A DNA stretch of 64,000 bases from Membranipora membranacea. Lineage: Eukaryota > Bryozoa > Gymnolaemata > Cheilostomatida > Membraniporidae. Below the pieces are notes generated by a model that had not been told where the DNA came from, searched no databases, and worked only from the letters and a program-made list of their open reading frames with translations. Position numbers and translations under genes: made by a program. Positions 33,133 through 45,278 of this stretch are shown piece after piece. The stretch is from contig OU612068.1 in assembly GCA_914767715.1 (NCBI GenBank), forward strand, positions 21,948,001 through 22,012,000, read 5' to 3'. Each line of letters opens with the position of its first letter. The stretch's first letter is position 1.

Positions 33133-34290
33133 ATGGAATCACAACAGTCTCTGCTGAATTTTCAACTCTCAAAGAGTAAAAGGTAAGTTAATTCTAACTA
33201 TACCATATTCCACAGCAGTGGATGGGCTCCTGATCAATATTGTGAGGAACGGATTTGGCCACTCACTCACTGTGCATATACTTTAAGAGAGTATATGCTG
33301 TGAGGAACGGAAATTGTTGTCCTATCCTATACTAAAGTAAATGCCGTGTACTATTAGTATGTATAGTTGTTATATAACCGTCCTACTTATAAATTGGTTC
33401 TAACTATGTTTGTAGTTATGGTTTTAAATCTTGCACTCCGGACACTTCAAAATGTCACTTTATTGTTGTGTAATTTATTTGTAGTTCTAATTTGGAGTTA
33501 CCTCCTCTTTCATGCACTGAAGAAAGACAAGATCGCTCAAATTTATTAAAACGTGGTTCCAATTGGTAATGCTAGCACTCTGGTGAGTACGAGGTATTTA
33601 ACTTATTAATTTCTAGTGACGAACAGCTGGTTCCCACTACTCCACAAAGCAATTTACTACGGGGTTGTTATTGAGCCTGACCTCTTCTTAGCTTCACTAG
33701 AAGTTGCCTTCAAGTTGTTTAAGAAAGGTTCCTGCCGATAATCTGCTAAGACCCCTGTCTTGTTCTAACAGTAAAACTCTTGATGAGTTTCGAGACAATG
33801 CCCTTACACCACAAAGTCAATATAATCCTTAGATGTTAATATGACACAATCACTATTTATGAATGTGTTCAGGTACGTTTGATATTTTTTGTTATTCAAC
33901 TTAGGTGACTGATTTTATTTATAAGCACCTACTTGATCTCTGTATAGTGCCTGGAAGCCCAATCAGGTAATCAAGGCGGTGTATCAGTATCACAGGCCTC
34001 TTAGCCAAGTTAAATTAGCTAAAGACTCCAACCCAATTTCTAGTGAAGGAAAGAGGTATCAGTCTGTGGTCACTCTAAAATTAATGTTCAATTTCTATAT
34101 TCAATGTTGAATTAATGTTTCACAGATTAGAGGTATCTTATCTTAAATCGGTAGCGTCCTACTTCTTTAAAACACAAGAATCTAATCCTAAACTATTATT
34201 CCGAAACTTAATCTATTTAACCCCCAAGCAAATATGAATACTAATTAATACTGTTCTGCTTTGACAATAGTTCCCAATGATACTTCTAAA

Positions 34291-34660
34291 AATGATTTCC
34301 GACTTGATATGAGCACCTACGCGAAATACCTGCGTTTATGGTGGGTCACAATGATTTCCGACTTTGATATGAGCACCTTACGCGAATTACATGCGTTTTT
34401 GGTGGGTCACAATGATTTCCGACTTTGATATGAGCACCTACGCGAATTACATGCGTTTATGGTGGATCACAATGATTTCCGACTTTGATATGAGCACCTT
34501 ACGCGAATTAAATGCGTTTAAGGTGGGTCACAATGATTTCCGACTTTGATATGAGCACCTTAAGCGAATTACATGCGTTTATGGTGGATCACAATGATTT
34601 CCGACTTTGATATGAGCACCTTACGCGAATTACATGCGTCTAAGGTGGGTCACAATGATT
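34291..34660 (+). repeat. Six-copy ~61-bp satellite
   Basis: The unit begins AATGATTTCCGACTTTGATA and continues through GAGCACCTTACGCGAATTAC to GGTGGGTCAC. Units start near 34291, 34350, 34411, 34471, 34532 and 34593. They differ by single bases (TATGG/TTTGG/TAAGG, GGGTCAC/GGATCAC). Confidence 0.97.
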
Positions 34661-35165
34661 AAACCTCCTAAAGTTAATTTTGAATCCTGTTTCAGAGTGT
34701 TGTTATAGTAACAATTAACAACGACTTACTTTAGTTGATTGCAAAATTGCCTTATAAACTCTTAGTGAATATGACCTAACGTCTGAGTACCTGACGAACT
34801 GTCCCTAATTACTTTGCAAATTACTATATGCATAGAAATCAATTACAACAGTATATTCACTAAAGTTATTGTTTATTGTCTTGATACTTATAAAAAAATG
34901 ATAATGTAATTCAAATGATACTCACAGTATATATTGGTCCTTAGACTCCACTTTAGTGTTAGCGTTCCAACAAAGATCTCTGATTTAAGCTAGCATTTAT
35001 TAAATCAAAATATAATGTCTTTTACTAGCTATGTAAAAAGTTGACTGTGCTGCTCAAAGAATTAAACTGTACTAATTTACTGTTCAAAATTTCGGCCTTT
35101 ATATAGGTGCCGATTTTTGTGCTGACTCTGCTTGTTGTCGTTTGATTAGCTGTCGGCGGATTAAT

Positions 35166-35620
35166 GGATTAGCGTCTCTTGTGACTTTGTTATATGAAAC
35201 CGTTCTGTGGTCACGTCACGTGGTATATGGCTGTTGTTCCTCAGTCTACCTTCTGGAATTTATTGTTCTATTTTTGGGCTGACTTTGTTGTTGTTACTCC
35301 ATGATTAATTACTTCTGTGTCATCCTGAAGGTTACTTGGTACTTGGTGCTATGACGTTTTGGAAAACCAAATTCCTGAAGATTAATTGGTTCTTGGTACT
35401 AGGATTAGTGTCTCTTGTGGCTTTGTCATATGAATCCGTTCTGTGGTCACATCACGTGGTATATTGCTGCTGTTCCTCAGTCTACCCTCTGGAATTTGTT
35501 GTTCTATTTTTGGGCTGACTTTGTTGTTGTTACTTCCTGGTTAATAACTTCTGTGTCACCCTGGAGATTACTTGGTACTTGGTACTATGACGTGTTGGAA
35601 AACCAAATTACTGCGTCACT
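35166..35620 (+). repeat. Two-copy tandem duplication, 236-bp unit
   Basis: GGATTAG(C/T)GTCTCTTGTG starts both copies (35166 and 35402). Shared blocks include CCGTTCTGTGGTCAC, GTTCCTCAGTCTACC and TTTTTGGGCTGACTTTGTTG. The overlapping short ORFs are shadows. Confidence 0.93.
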
Positions 35621-38191
35621 GAAATTCCTATTTTCTGACCGGATTAGCCTGCTGCGGTTATCTTCGCTACATCTTTGATGGATTACTTCTGCGTCTCTCT
35701 GCTCGTTGTGTATGCTTGTGACTACAAAATACCATGGCGGTTACTGGGTGCATTTGTTTCCATCTCTATCTGTACCCTCTGACTTCTGCGGCTGGCTGAA
35801 TATAACTACATATCTCAAGTGCCCATTTTTGGTACTGACAATATACTTAGCTTGTTGGGTTGTGGGATTCAGGAAACAGTGTTGAATAATTTGAGTTTCT
35901 CTTTCTCATTCTTGCAGTACTAACTGAAACTCTGCTCCCATTCACTCACCCACACTAGGAGTAGTCCAGGGCCAATTGATCCCTACTCAATTAAGATTGA
36001 TAGACTGGACCCACTTATTCATCATCACCATACTTATGCTCTAATTCTAACTGGTTGTCTGTGTGAGTGATACAACTCTCATAACTTTTGGAAATTTACA
36101 CAATAGCACACTAGGCCTATCACTATGATCACTGAAAAAGGTTTGGTTATTCAAGGACATGTTGCTTTTAAGTAGGTGGTTTAGTGAGATGGGACTGGAA
36201 ATATCACTATTACAAATCAGTTACATCTACCATTATAAAGCAAGCATGCAAAGACTTACTACGACTCCCCAGGCTGTTTCACATTTGCCTTAATTTACCT
36301 TAGGAGGAAAACTGATCTTGATACTGAGGACAATATAGCTAGCACTTCATCTACAGCCAACCAGGTAGTAATTATTCAGGTAAGAATTGTTGATCGCATC
36401 AACTGATAGACACATGTGTTGATTTTTGATCAGGATAAGGGTGTGTACATTCGTAGCCAAAGGGTGACAGGTGGTGTATGTGGTAGTGGAGATGATGTAT
36501 CAAAACAGACGACATCTATACGTCGTAAGATTTTTTACCACAAAACATCTGTGACACACATTAAAGCTGAAGAGATTTTGCATCAGGCAAATAAAGAACA
36601 GTTGAAACAGGGTTTCAGGGAACAAAATAAGGGCCAATTTGAGACTACTGAAATACTGATGTGCTGATGCTGTGGCCAAAAGAAATAGACCATATTATGT
36701 TTCCTATCAGGAGTACTGCGAGTTGCAGCAAGCCAATGGCTTGGATATAGGTACTTGTTTACATTCCAGATATGCTGGAACTGATAGATAGCACAGCAGA
36801 AAATATGTTAAAAATTCTTTGTGAGTAAATAATTATAAACTGCCAGCGTGTAAGCATTATGCTGGATGAATCCACCACAGTCAGCAGGAAGTCCTGTCTG
36901 GTAGTGTATGTAAGATCAGCATGTCCTCAGAAAAACTCTGATGAGAGTGAGTAATTTGCGTTCCCGTTGGGTTTAGTTGAACTGCCATCTCTGAAGTCTC
37001 AGGATATCACAAAATGTGCTCTGAAGCTTCACAGATGAGTATTTAGCCTCAAATCTAGTGGGTGCATGCTCAGATGGTGCTTCTGTGATGCTTGGAAAGT
37101 ACTCAGGTGTGCTAACCAAGCTGAAAGAGAAGTACCAAAACATCATATTGTGGCATTGTGTGTGACACAGGGTAGAGCTTGCCATAGGTGATGCGGTTAA
37201 ATCTGTGACCAAGATAAACCATGTCAGCAAGTCATTTCTTGAAAAACTCTACTCTGTATTTAGTCAAAGCCCAAAAGCTCAGCATGAGCTTGAAGACTGC
37301 GCTCTTCAAGTTCATTCAGAGTTGCTAAAGATAGGTAGGGTGCTGGATGTACGTACAAAAAATATTCTCGCATCTGATGGGTTTGTACACAACCTAGCTG
37401 TTATGTTAGATGCATTAGAGGCCATTTCTGATCTGTCTAAGTCTCTACAGCGTGAGAACTGCTCACTTGGTGAGGCTTATGGTATGGTTAGCCGTACAAT
37501 CAGGGATTTGGGGCTACAAAAATCTGGTGCGAAAGGGCATTATTATTTCCTCTACGAGGAAGCTTCAGTAGGGGGAGAATTCAGAGGTGTGACTTTGGAT
37601 GGCAATCGCCACAGCTTGCTAAATAAATCAGCTTTCCTCCAAGCTCTGACTGACAACTTAAATAGCAGGCTGTACAACCAGGTTGGTTTTTCAAGGCACC
37701 AGGAATTCTCCTCCCTGTTGGGAGAAATAGATGTACTGAACCCACAAAAGTGGCCAACAGGTGATTTGAGCCCATGGGTAAATGGTGAGACCCAGCTGGG
37801 TTCACTTTGAAAGAGACTATCTGTAGAATTTGGTACCGTTAGAGGGCATTTTAGAGATTTTGTTGACAACCCAAACACTCAGCCCGCAAAAATCACTGAG
37901 CTAAAAACTATCATAAATACACTGCCAGTCAGTAGTGCTGACTGCGAACGAGGGTTCTTGACCATGAATGTCACTTGTTCTGATTTATGAAATAGCCTGA
38001 CTGTCACACATGTAAGCAACTTAATGTTCATTTCTTTGGTGGGGCCACCGGTCAGCAAATTCAAGCCTAAACGCAATGTTGACCGATGGCTTTTATCTCA
38101 TAGACATGCAGATTACAAAAAAAGAGAGCTTAACATGAAGAAGGATTGTGCACCCCAAGAGCGGTACCAAATGCTGTGGGGATTATTTTGA

Positions 38192-39006
38192 CTTTTGTGT
38201 GTAAGAAAGTTGCAATGGATTTGTAACACAGCGCTATTAATAGTTTTTTAAAAGTTATTCCCTTTTAGTTTATTAATTTTATTTCAATTTTATAGAAACC
38301 CTGTCAGCGCTAGCTTATAAGTCAAACAGCTATACCCTTTATATGTTTTTGTTCTTCTAACAGCTTTCATCATATAACCCTCAACCTAATCATGTGGCTT
38401 AACCTCTGTGTGTGTGCGTTGATTCCTAACCCGCGGTAGTGGGTGCTATGGTGGTTTTGTTCCATATGCCTGTCTTATGATGTCCTCACTTCAAGCTAAC
38501 AATTTAAGAATCTTAACAGCGGCCCTTTCAATTTCGTAAGGACTTGATGTCTCTCAGTGATTACGAGTTTGAGAAACCTGCTTTAAACTGTTTACTACTC
38601 ATAATGGTTAGTTTGACCCCATGATATTGTTACTGGTAATCATTTATGATTGTAAGACACATGTATATCTGATTGCATAATATCACTGTGAAATGGATAG
38701 ATTTACTCTATTTTGCTCCCTCATCTCAAAATTTTTCCGCTCTGCTGCCCCTCCCGCACCCACCCCGGCTTCAGGCCGTCGGCCTGACTTTGTTAGGATA
38801 CTGAGTTGGGGTAAGAAAATTTTCCTCTCAACACCATTGGGTCCACAAGATGTAATATCATCGGGTATGCCAGTTTCATACAGTATATTATACCAGAAAA
38901 ATATACCCGATGAAAAGAATTCCCTGCAATTTTCTCTCTGATATAGTAGCATCCTTCGCACCCTGGAGAAGGGAATTATCCGCGGGAGGAAAAATTTGTT
39001 ATTAAG
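38192..39006. other. No gene supported
   Basis: A plus-strand frame at 38693-38941 is open but has no recognisable motif and overlaps a GC-rich patch (CTTCAGGCCGTCGGCCTGA, which is self-complementary). Confidence 0.4.
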
Positions 39007-39844
39007 TCACTCCCCCCCCTGCTGAACTAGCAAAACTTTACTCTAGCTAATATTAACTCGTACCATATTCCGTATCACATTATATACACCGAAGGGCAGG
39101 TGAGACCTCTATATCTACTAGCCACATATATCAAACCAAACATGACGCGAACCAAATGTTAAGGCATAGATCTTACACCAAATTATTCTAAGTTAAAAGC
39201 TTAACATCCACCTGTAATATCTATTATATATTATATATAGCTATTTATATCATATTTATGTTCTAGCTAGTATATACAAATTCCAAACCATAGCACCCGT
39301 TTATGTCAACTCTTCAAGGCACACCTTTTAAATGGCCAGCGATGAGGATATCCATTAATCTATTATTTACGGCGAGTTTGCACACAATGGAGGAAAATTT
39401 CAGATTTCCTCAATGGAAAAGTTATTCCCCCCCTCCTGAACTAGCAAAACTTTACTCTAGGTAATATTAACTCGTACCATATTCTGTTTATGTCAACTCT
39501 TCAAGTCACGCTTTTTAAATGGCCAGCGATGAGGATATCCATTAATCTATTATTTACGGTGAGCTTGCACCTAATGGAGGAAAATTTCAGATTTCCTCAA
39601 TGGAAAAGTTATTCCCCCCCTCCTGAACTAGCAAAAATTTACTCGAGGTGATATTAACTCGTACCATATTCTGTTCATGTCAACTCTTCAAGTCACACCT
39701 TTTAAATGGCCAGCGATAAGGATATCCATTAATCTATTATTCACTGTGAGCATGCACCTAATGGAGGAAAATTTCAGATTTCCTCAATGGAAAAGTTATT
39801 CTCCCCCCCCTCCTGAACTAGCAAAACTTTACTCTAGCTAATAT
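39007..39844 (+). repeat. Tandem array, ~187-bp unit
   Basis: The unit runs from CCTGAACTAGCAAAACTTTA through AACTCGTACCATATTC, CAACTCTTCAAG, GGCCAGCGATGAGGATATCC and TTTCAGATTTCCTCAATGGA to AAAGTTATTC. Copies 2 (39427) and 3 (39614) are ~187 bp. Copy 1 carries about 225 bp extra (39071-39298). A partial fourth copy ends at 39844. Confidence 0.93.
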
Positions 39845-42800
39845 AACACTGATGTATGTTATATGGATGAGGGGTACATATCTGACCCTGAACAAGCGTA
39901 TGGCTATTGATGTATGGTTGCTGGACCACATTCCTCATATTTTATTGGTCCACAAGTTCAGAATCAGTGATAGCTGATCCTTGTAAACTTGTGTCAAGGA
40001 TCTTGTCTGAGTTTTTGAAGGTTGTTACTGGGACGCCAATCAACGCATAACACAAAAGCTGCCAGATTTATATATATATTTATTTAGATCCTGACACAAT
40101 GTTTTATACTGATGGCATAATCTCAAATAGCCACGCTAAACATTTTACCACTGATCCATAAAATCATATCAATGGGTATACTCACGGAGGTACACAATTT
40201 CATCTCATTAACAGTGAAATCTTAAAAAAGCCATACAGCCTACAGCTGAAAGCCCAAAGCTAAAAACATACAGCTAAAAGCCAACAGCTTAGTGCCATAA
40301 TTTCATATTCATTCAACAGCAGGCATAGACTTTGCTACAGGAATTCATAGATATGACCCGGCAACAGTGCCTGTCCATATAAGTGGTTATGCAATTTGAT
40401 ATGGAAATCATCTTACAATGATGTCTGACTAGGTATGCAGCAAAGAAAAAAGGAATTATTGTTCTAGTTAAGACAAAGCAGATGTGTCTAAATGAGTCTT
40501 TATATTGTCATCTGATCATGCGCTGATTTATAAAAAGGCGATACTACTATGTGTAGGAGCAATGTTATGTGAAGGAAAACACCATGAGCAGCTTGGAATT
40601 TATTCAAAGTAGACTTTTGCTATGTTGATTTATGGCTTTGAACATCACTGGTACGCAGTTGAGGAATTCCTTTCACATCTATTCTGAGCTATCAGGCTGA
40701 CTATTTAGTCAACTATGGATGGATCGGAGATGTTCATGAGGGCTCTCCCAATTTTAAATTTAGAATTTGAGATTGAGTGTGTTCTATTTTGAGCACACAT
40801 GAATGGGCAATAGCGCGACATCACAAAACACCTACATGTTGTAACATCTTTCAGATTGTAATGCAGTGCTCTACAATTGTTATAATAAATGTGTTGCAGA
40901 TGCAGGATATACACAGCTATACTTTTGGCTTGAAATGAGGAGATTCCATTTTGTTCTATTTAAAGCACCTGCGTTGTTTCGTAATTGATGCTGTGACAAA
41001 ACACCTACACTTTGTTGAATCACATGGTCAATATGGTTGAGTTCATTCCTATATATAACAAACACGTTCTCAGCGCCAACCCAGCCATAAATAGGTTGGA
41101 TTCAAGACTCACCATGATCAAGCCCTTTAACTTCTTCTCATGATAACACAATGGGACACGGCCGTGATATGACTTTGCACAAAAGGTCACAATAGAGTTA
41201 GTAAGGTTCTACATTTAAGCAAGGAGTAATAGCGAAGAGGAGAGATAGCTTATTAATTTTTGTTGACTATGGTTGCCTCGCCTCCGATGAAACTGATGAA
41301 ATTTAAAGTCGAACCCGGGCAGTCAGGATCTTCATACAGCGCTCTTACTGATTGCGCTTACTGATTGCATTGCGTTTACTGATTGCATTGCGCTATCTGG
41401 ACTAGTTGATTTTAAGTTGGTTTAATACAATACTTATACAACATCATTGACTATGACGTAGTATATTGCATCAGCCAATAGGAATAGGTTATCTGCTACC
41501 CACTCTATTGGCCAAATCTGAAGTTTTGCCCTGACCTGCCTGACATAGTTAGTTTCTGAAGCTAATATCCATTGATTGAGGGGATAGAGACATGTCCTCT
41601 GTGTAAACTTTAACAGTTTGATGAAAGGGCTACATAGTGAGTGTTCAGCTGTAGTAAGGCTAGCACGATACCTGATACGAAAATTGCTGATGATTTTGTG
41701 ACCATTCTATAAGATATCTCAGTGAATATGACTCTGGGGGTGCTCAAACATGATTTTTTAGAGAGGGCATGCTGATATTGACTGAAAACAACACTTTTAC
41801 ATGGAAGTGAGTGCTGTTAAGCATATTTTTGACAATAACTTGCATTTTTTTCTCAGTCAAAATTCTGAGGATCTATACTTCTTTACTCGATTGTGTGAGT
41901 ATGAGAGCTTTAGGTTGACTATATTCACAATATTTTATTGAACATTCATATCATACAGCTGTAAAATCATAATTGACATAATTTGCAAGCATGTGAGTGT
42001 ACATCCTGACAAGATTTAGAAATTTTTTTTCCAAAATGGTGGCCATTGTGGCCGAGGTTACCATCGTACATTGACAATGCCATTATGTCGTATATGAAGA
42101 AATTGGGAGTTATTTCTCCTTTCCCATGTTACTCCTTGATTTAAGCAGTCACAGAAGGGTTTCCTCGCTTTACCCGCCCACTTCTGACGATCCAGGTATA
42201 AGTGAGTGATATGTCCCTATTTCAGTTCATCGTAAATCCTGGCACAAATTTAGTATGTGGGGAAAAAATCATTTACATGGAAACAAGATTTTCTGAGGTA
42301 GCACCTTTGTGAGACTACATAAGGGGGAGCTTCAAGGTGATCACCCCCTTGATAGAAACAAACAAACAAACAATGCCTGTAAGACACTATGTGGTTGAAG
42401 CTGATTTTATTTGCTTGAGGTTCTCTTGATTATAGCACAAAAGCATAAAGTTTGCAGCTATGCATCACAAATACATGAGCATTGCAATGATATCTGGCAG
42501 TGCCCTAGTTTTGCAAAAAGCACAATGGAAAGCAGTACCACTATGGGAATATTACCATCTATGAATGATACGCTGACTGGTCTCGAGACATGATAATCAA
42601 CACTTTTATGATAGCTGTACAATGAGCAATGGACTAATGCTGTACAATTGCTAAGTGACGTGTATCTAATCAGTTTAGAGATTCTCACCCATACTGGTTT
42701 AAAGCAAGCATGCCTCGCTTCCTTGCTATGTAGAGGTCATATAGAGAGGTGAGTTTTAATATACCTGCTCTTACGTATAAGGAAGCATGATCCGTGTATA

Positions 42801-43142
42801 ATTGAAAGATTTTCAACTATGAATTGGCAATATATGTTTAAGATTACTCACTGCCCTAACATGAAAATAGTGTCACTCACACTTGAACTGTGTTAGAAGC
42901 GTGTAGGCCTACATGCAAATAGAATGCATCACCTTTGTACATCTCTCCTTTATCATTTGCTAACAGAGTGTTGTATTGAATGGAAAGATTCCAATTGTGA
43001 TAAATTTAGTGTCAGTTTTATTTTGAGGAAAAGGTTAAAGCGATCGGGTGGAATTTTTAAAAATAAATGTTAATAATAGTACAGACGGATATATACAACA
43101 ATATTGTCATTATCCCACATTATCGTCAATTTGTAACACTAT
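39845..43142. other. Large stretch without a supported gene
   Basis: Only short frames without motifs. A small minisatellite lies at 41339-41396 and a short ACAA run near 42356-42372. Confidence 0.45.
41339..41396 (+). repeat. ~17-bp minisatellite
   Basis: TTACTGATTGCATTGCG-like units occur three to four times with small changes. Confidence 0.8.
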
Positions 43143-45278
43143 CTAATTTTCAGCGCTTGTGGGATTTTCTCCCGATGCAGCGCTGATGGATGTCTTTCTT
43201 TTCCTTTTAGTAGCTGGAGGAGCTGACTTAGCACCAGTTCTGCCCTTCAGCCTCTTATACACTCTCATCAGATCCTTACTGAATTTCTCAGATATACCAT
43301 CGAAAGCGCTCACATCAATCACCTGGATTTTAAAAAAAAAGTGGGGATAATTTACACAATGCACCTTATTTTAATCAATTAGGAGTTAAATATTAGTTTC
43401 ATCTTGCTTTATAAACATGAACTCCTGTGTCACCAGTTCATTCTACCATAGCTACCCTATTGAGCAAATTGTATGTTTTTGGGTTAAAAGAGCAAATCAT
43501 CTTGAGACAATAACATATCAGGTGGTTCACCAAATAATGGAACTTTGTGACCCACATACTTACGTAATTGAGGAAGGGTATGATAATATCCTTTCCTATT
43601 GTTGGGGGGTTGACTGATTTTGTTTAAGAACAATATGAACTATCATAATCACTGACTGATGCCAACATCGATCAGATCATTATGTACACCACAACAGATC
43701 AGGTTTATCTATGTCAAAAATATGGGAACAGAAAACCAAACCAGCACCATTTCGTTGGGACATCTGCAAATGCAGAGCTTCAGCCAGGGGTTTATGGCTT
43801 CTAGGTATGGCACAATTCACAGCTCTACTTATACAATATCCTGTATGTCTCTGAGGCACAACATTAAAGTTGTGTAACATAATGTCACCGGGTATTGAAT
43901 ATTTCTGTCGGGACACACATCCACAATATTAGGGGATGAGCGGCCAATGAGAAATTGAGATTTTTCACACTTCCAAATTGAAAGCGAGGTGGATCTCATC
44001 TGAATGTATAAGAATGGGGGCGACACATATCATTTGCTAAATCAATAAAGAGAAGTGCGGACGCTAATTGTTGGATCGATCACGGTGCATAAAACAAGCC
44101 ATCCGCCGAATAATCCATTCAAATCTGGAAGACTTGTGAATTATAGAAAATGATAAGCTGAAAGTCCCAAGCATGCTCGCTGTGAATTCCAAGACCTTGC
44201 AACCTTGCAATTTGTTTCTGCTGCAGACAAGTTTCAGGATTTATTCTTTCAATTGGTGATAAAAAGACCGACTCCCCTTACACTGAAACATTCAGATTAT
44301 TGTAACCAGTATGATTGACTACGGGTAACTATATAGACAATGAGTAAGTTAACATGCTGTGTATCATACTTATGTTTTGCCATAAAGATTCATACAGGCA
44401 AGGATGATATCTCTAATAGAAGCATTGCCAACCCATTTTCTCAATGACACCTGAGACCAACCTGATCAAAGCCTCACAGTCTGATATATTGCAAATCATG
44501 CCTTAAATATTCATCTAATCCCAGTAACTGCGTTTCAGCTATTTAGTTAAGCTAGGATGCAAGCTGCACTTATGTATGGAGGCACACAACTCCAGAAACC
44601 AATTTTCATCCGTACACCGGAGGCCACTATGGCCATCGGGTGGGATGGTGGCAGAACATACCATATCAACCAACCACATATGTCCAAGACTTATTTATTA
44701 CAAGTTTCCCTCTTGTCCAAACATTGAACTAAAGAGTAACTGGCATACATATCCTGAAATCTATGGTTTAAACCACCTCTCCTCAGTGCCTACCATTGTT
44801 TTGTCGATATTTCTGCTCCTGCAAAGCAGACTGAAGAATTCTGTTAGGAATTCCTGTTTGATATTTTCACTCGAATAAGCGGCAATCTACAAAGAGACAA
44901 AATGACACATATTCTTTCACTGCATAAAATGATCATGTACAGATCTTCAAGATTCAAACTCAATGAAGTGATGCGTGGCAATCTTGCCTGAAACAGTTTC
45001 CATAAAGAGGTTTCTTATTACCTTGACAAGGCCGAGAGATAAGATTATCATCTCCCACATGTGTTGAGATTGCAACAACTTCTATCATCACTTTAAAGAT
45101 GACACTTTTATAATCCCTAACAGATTACAGACCTTGTGTGGAGGTGTTAGTGTTTATACACTTTCACCCACACATTCCAGTGAGAAAGCAGGGCAAAATG
45201 TGGGAAATCCCCTTCATTGCTGATTATTGTGACCACCGCATTCAAAAAAGTGTTGGTTATTGGATTTGTGAGGCTCTT
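43143..45278 (-). CDS. Unidentified minus-strand gene, four 3' exons seen
   Basis: Candidate exons, 5' to 3': 45278-45172 (SLTNPITNTFLNAVVTIISN, EGDFPHFALLSHWNV); 45116-45022 (DYKSVIFKVMIEVVAISTHV); 44886-44794 (IAAYSSENIKQEFLTEFFSL, LCRSRNIDKTM); and the terminal exon 43322-43143 (VIDVSAFDGISEKFSKDLMR, VYKRLKGRTGAK) ending in a basic ATKRKRKTS stretch that could be a nuclear-localisation signal. The last join is phase 0 on both sides and the first join is consistent. The second (45022 to 44886) is off by one with the best donor, so an exon or site there is misplaced. Two further possible exons lie at 43685-43770 and 43840-43910. The family was not recognised; helical, hydrophobic exons before a basic tail suggest a nuclear repeat-type protein, but that is a guess. 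Upstream exons were not resolved. Confidence 0.5.

Larger units (their letters stand above)
33183..36303 (+). other. Long first intron of the hAT-derived pseudogene
   Basis: Begins GTAAGTTAAT and ends TTTACCTTAG. At 3.1 kb it is far longer than other introns here and holds a six-copy satellite and a 236-bp duplication. The rest shows no coding. Confidence 0.55.
33133..38191 (+). pseudogene. hAT-derived KIAA1586/ZNF862-like gene, decayed
   Basis: Exon 1 (33133-33182) encodes MESQQSLLNFQLSKSKR up to GTAAGT. Exon 2 (36304-36379) continues RKTDLDTEDNIASTSS; the join is phase 2 and in frame. A 54-nt intron leads to the last exon at 36434. There follow a zinc-finger-region remnant (KIFYHKTSVTHIKAEEIL), RNRPYYVSYQEYCELQQANG, the catalytic-type MLDESTTVSRKSCLVVYV, and LVGACSDGASVMLGK. 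After these come FLEKLYSVFSQSPK and the hAT C-terminal INTLPVSSADCERGFLTMNV with SNLMFISLVGPP, ending at 38191. Frames change at least twice between 36650 and 37030. From about 37034 one frame is broken only by TGA at 37163, 37808 and 37988. The family contains domesticated hAT transposases of uncertain function. Confidence 0.8.

Noticed and set aside
35336-35678. Hydrophobic plus-strand ORFs (membrane-protein-like)
   Set aside because: They fall on a tandem duplication of Trp/Leu-rich low-complexity translation in an intron; the two copies use different frames.
37163-37990. UGA recoding (selenocysteine or altered code) in the hAT-derived gene
   Set aside because: Neighbouring sequence of the same gene has frameshifts and TAA/TAG stops, and other broken genes here stop at TAA and TAG, so ordinary decay is simpler.
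38693-38941. 82-codon plus-strand gene
   Set aside because: No motif or splice evidence was found, and part of it is a self-complementary GC-rich patch.
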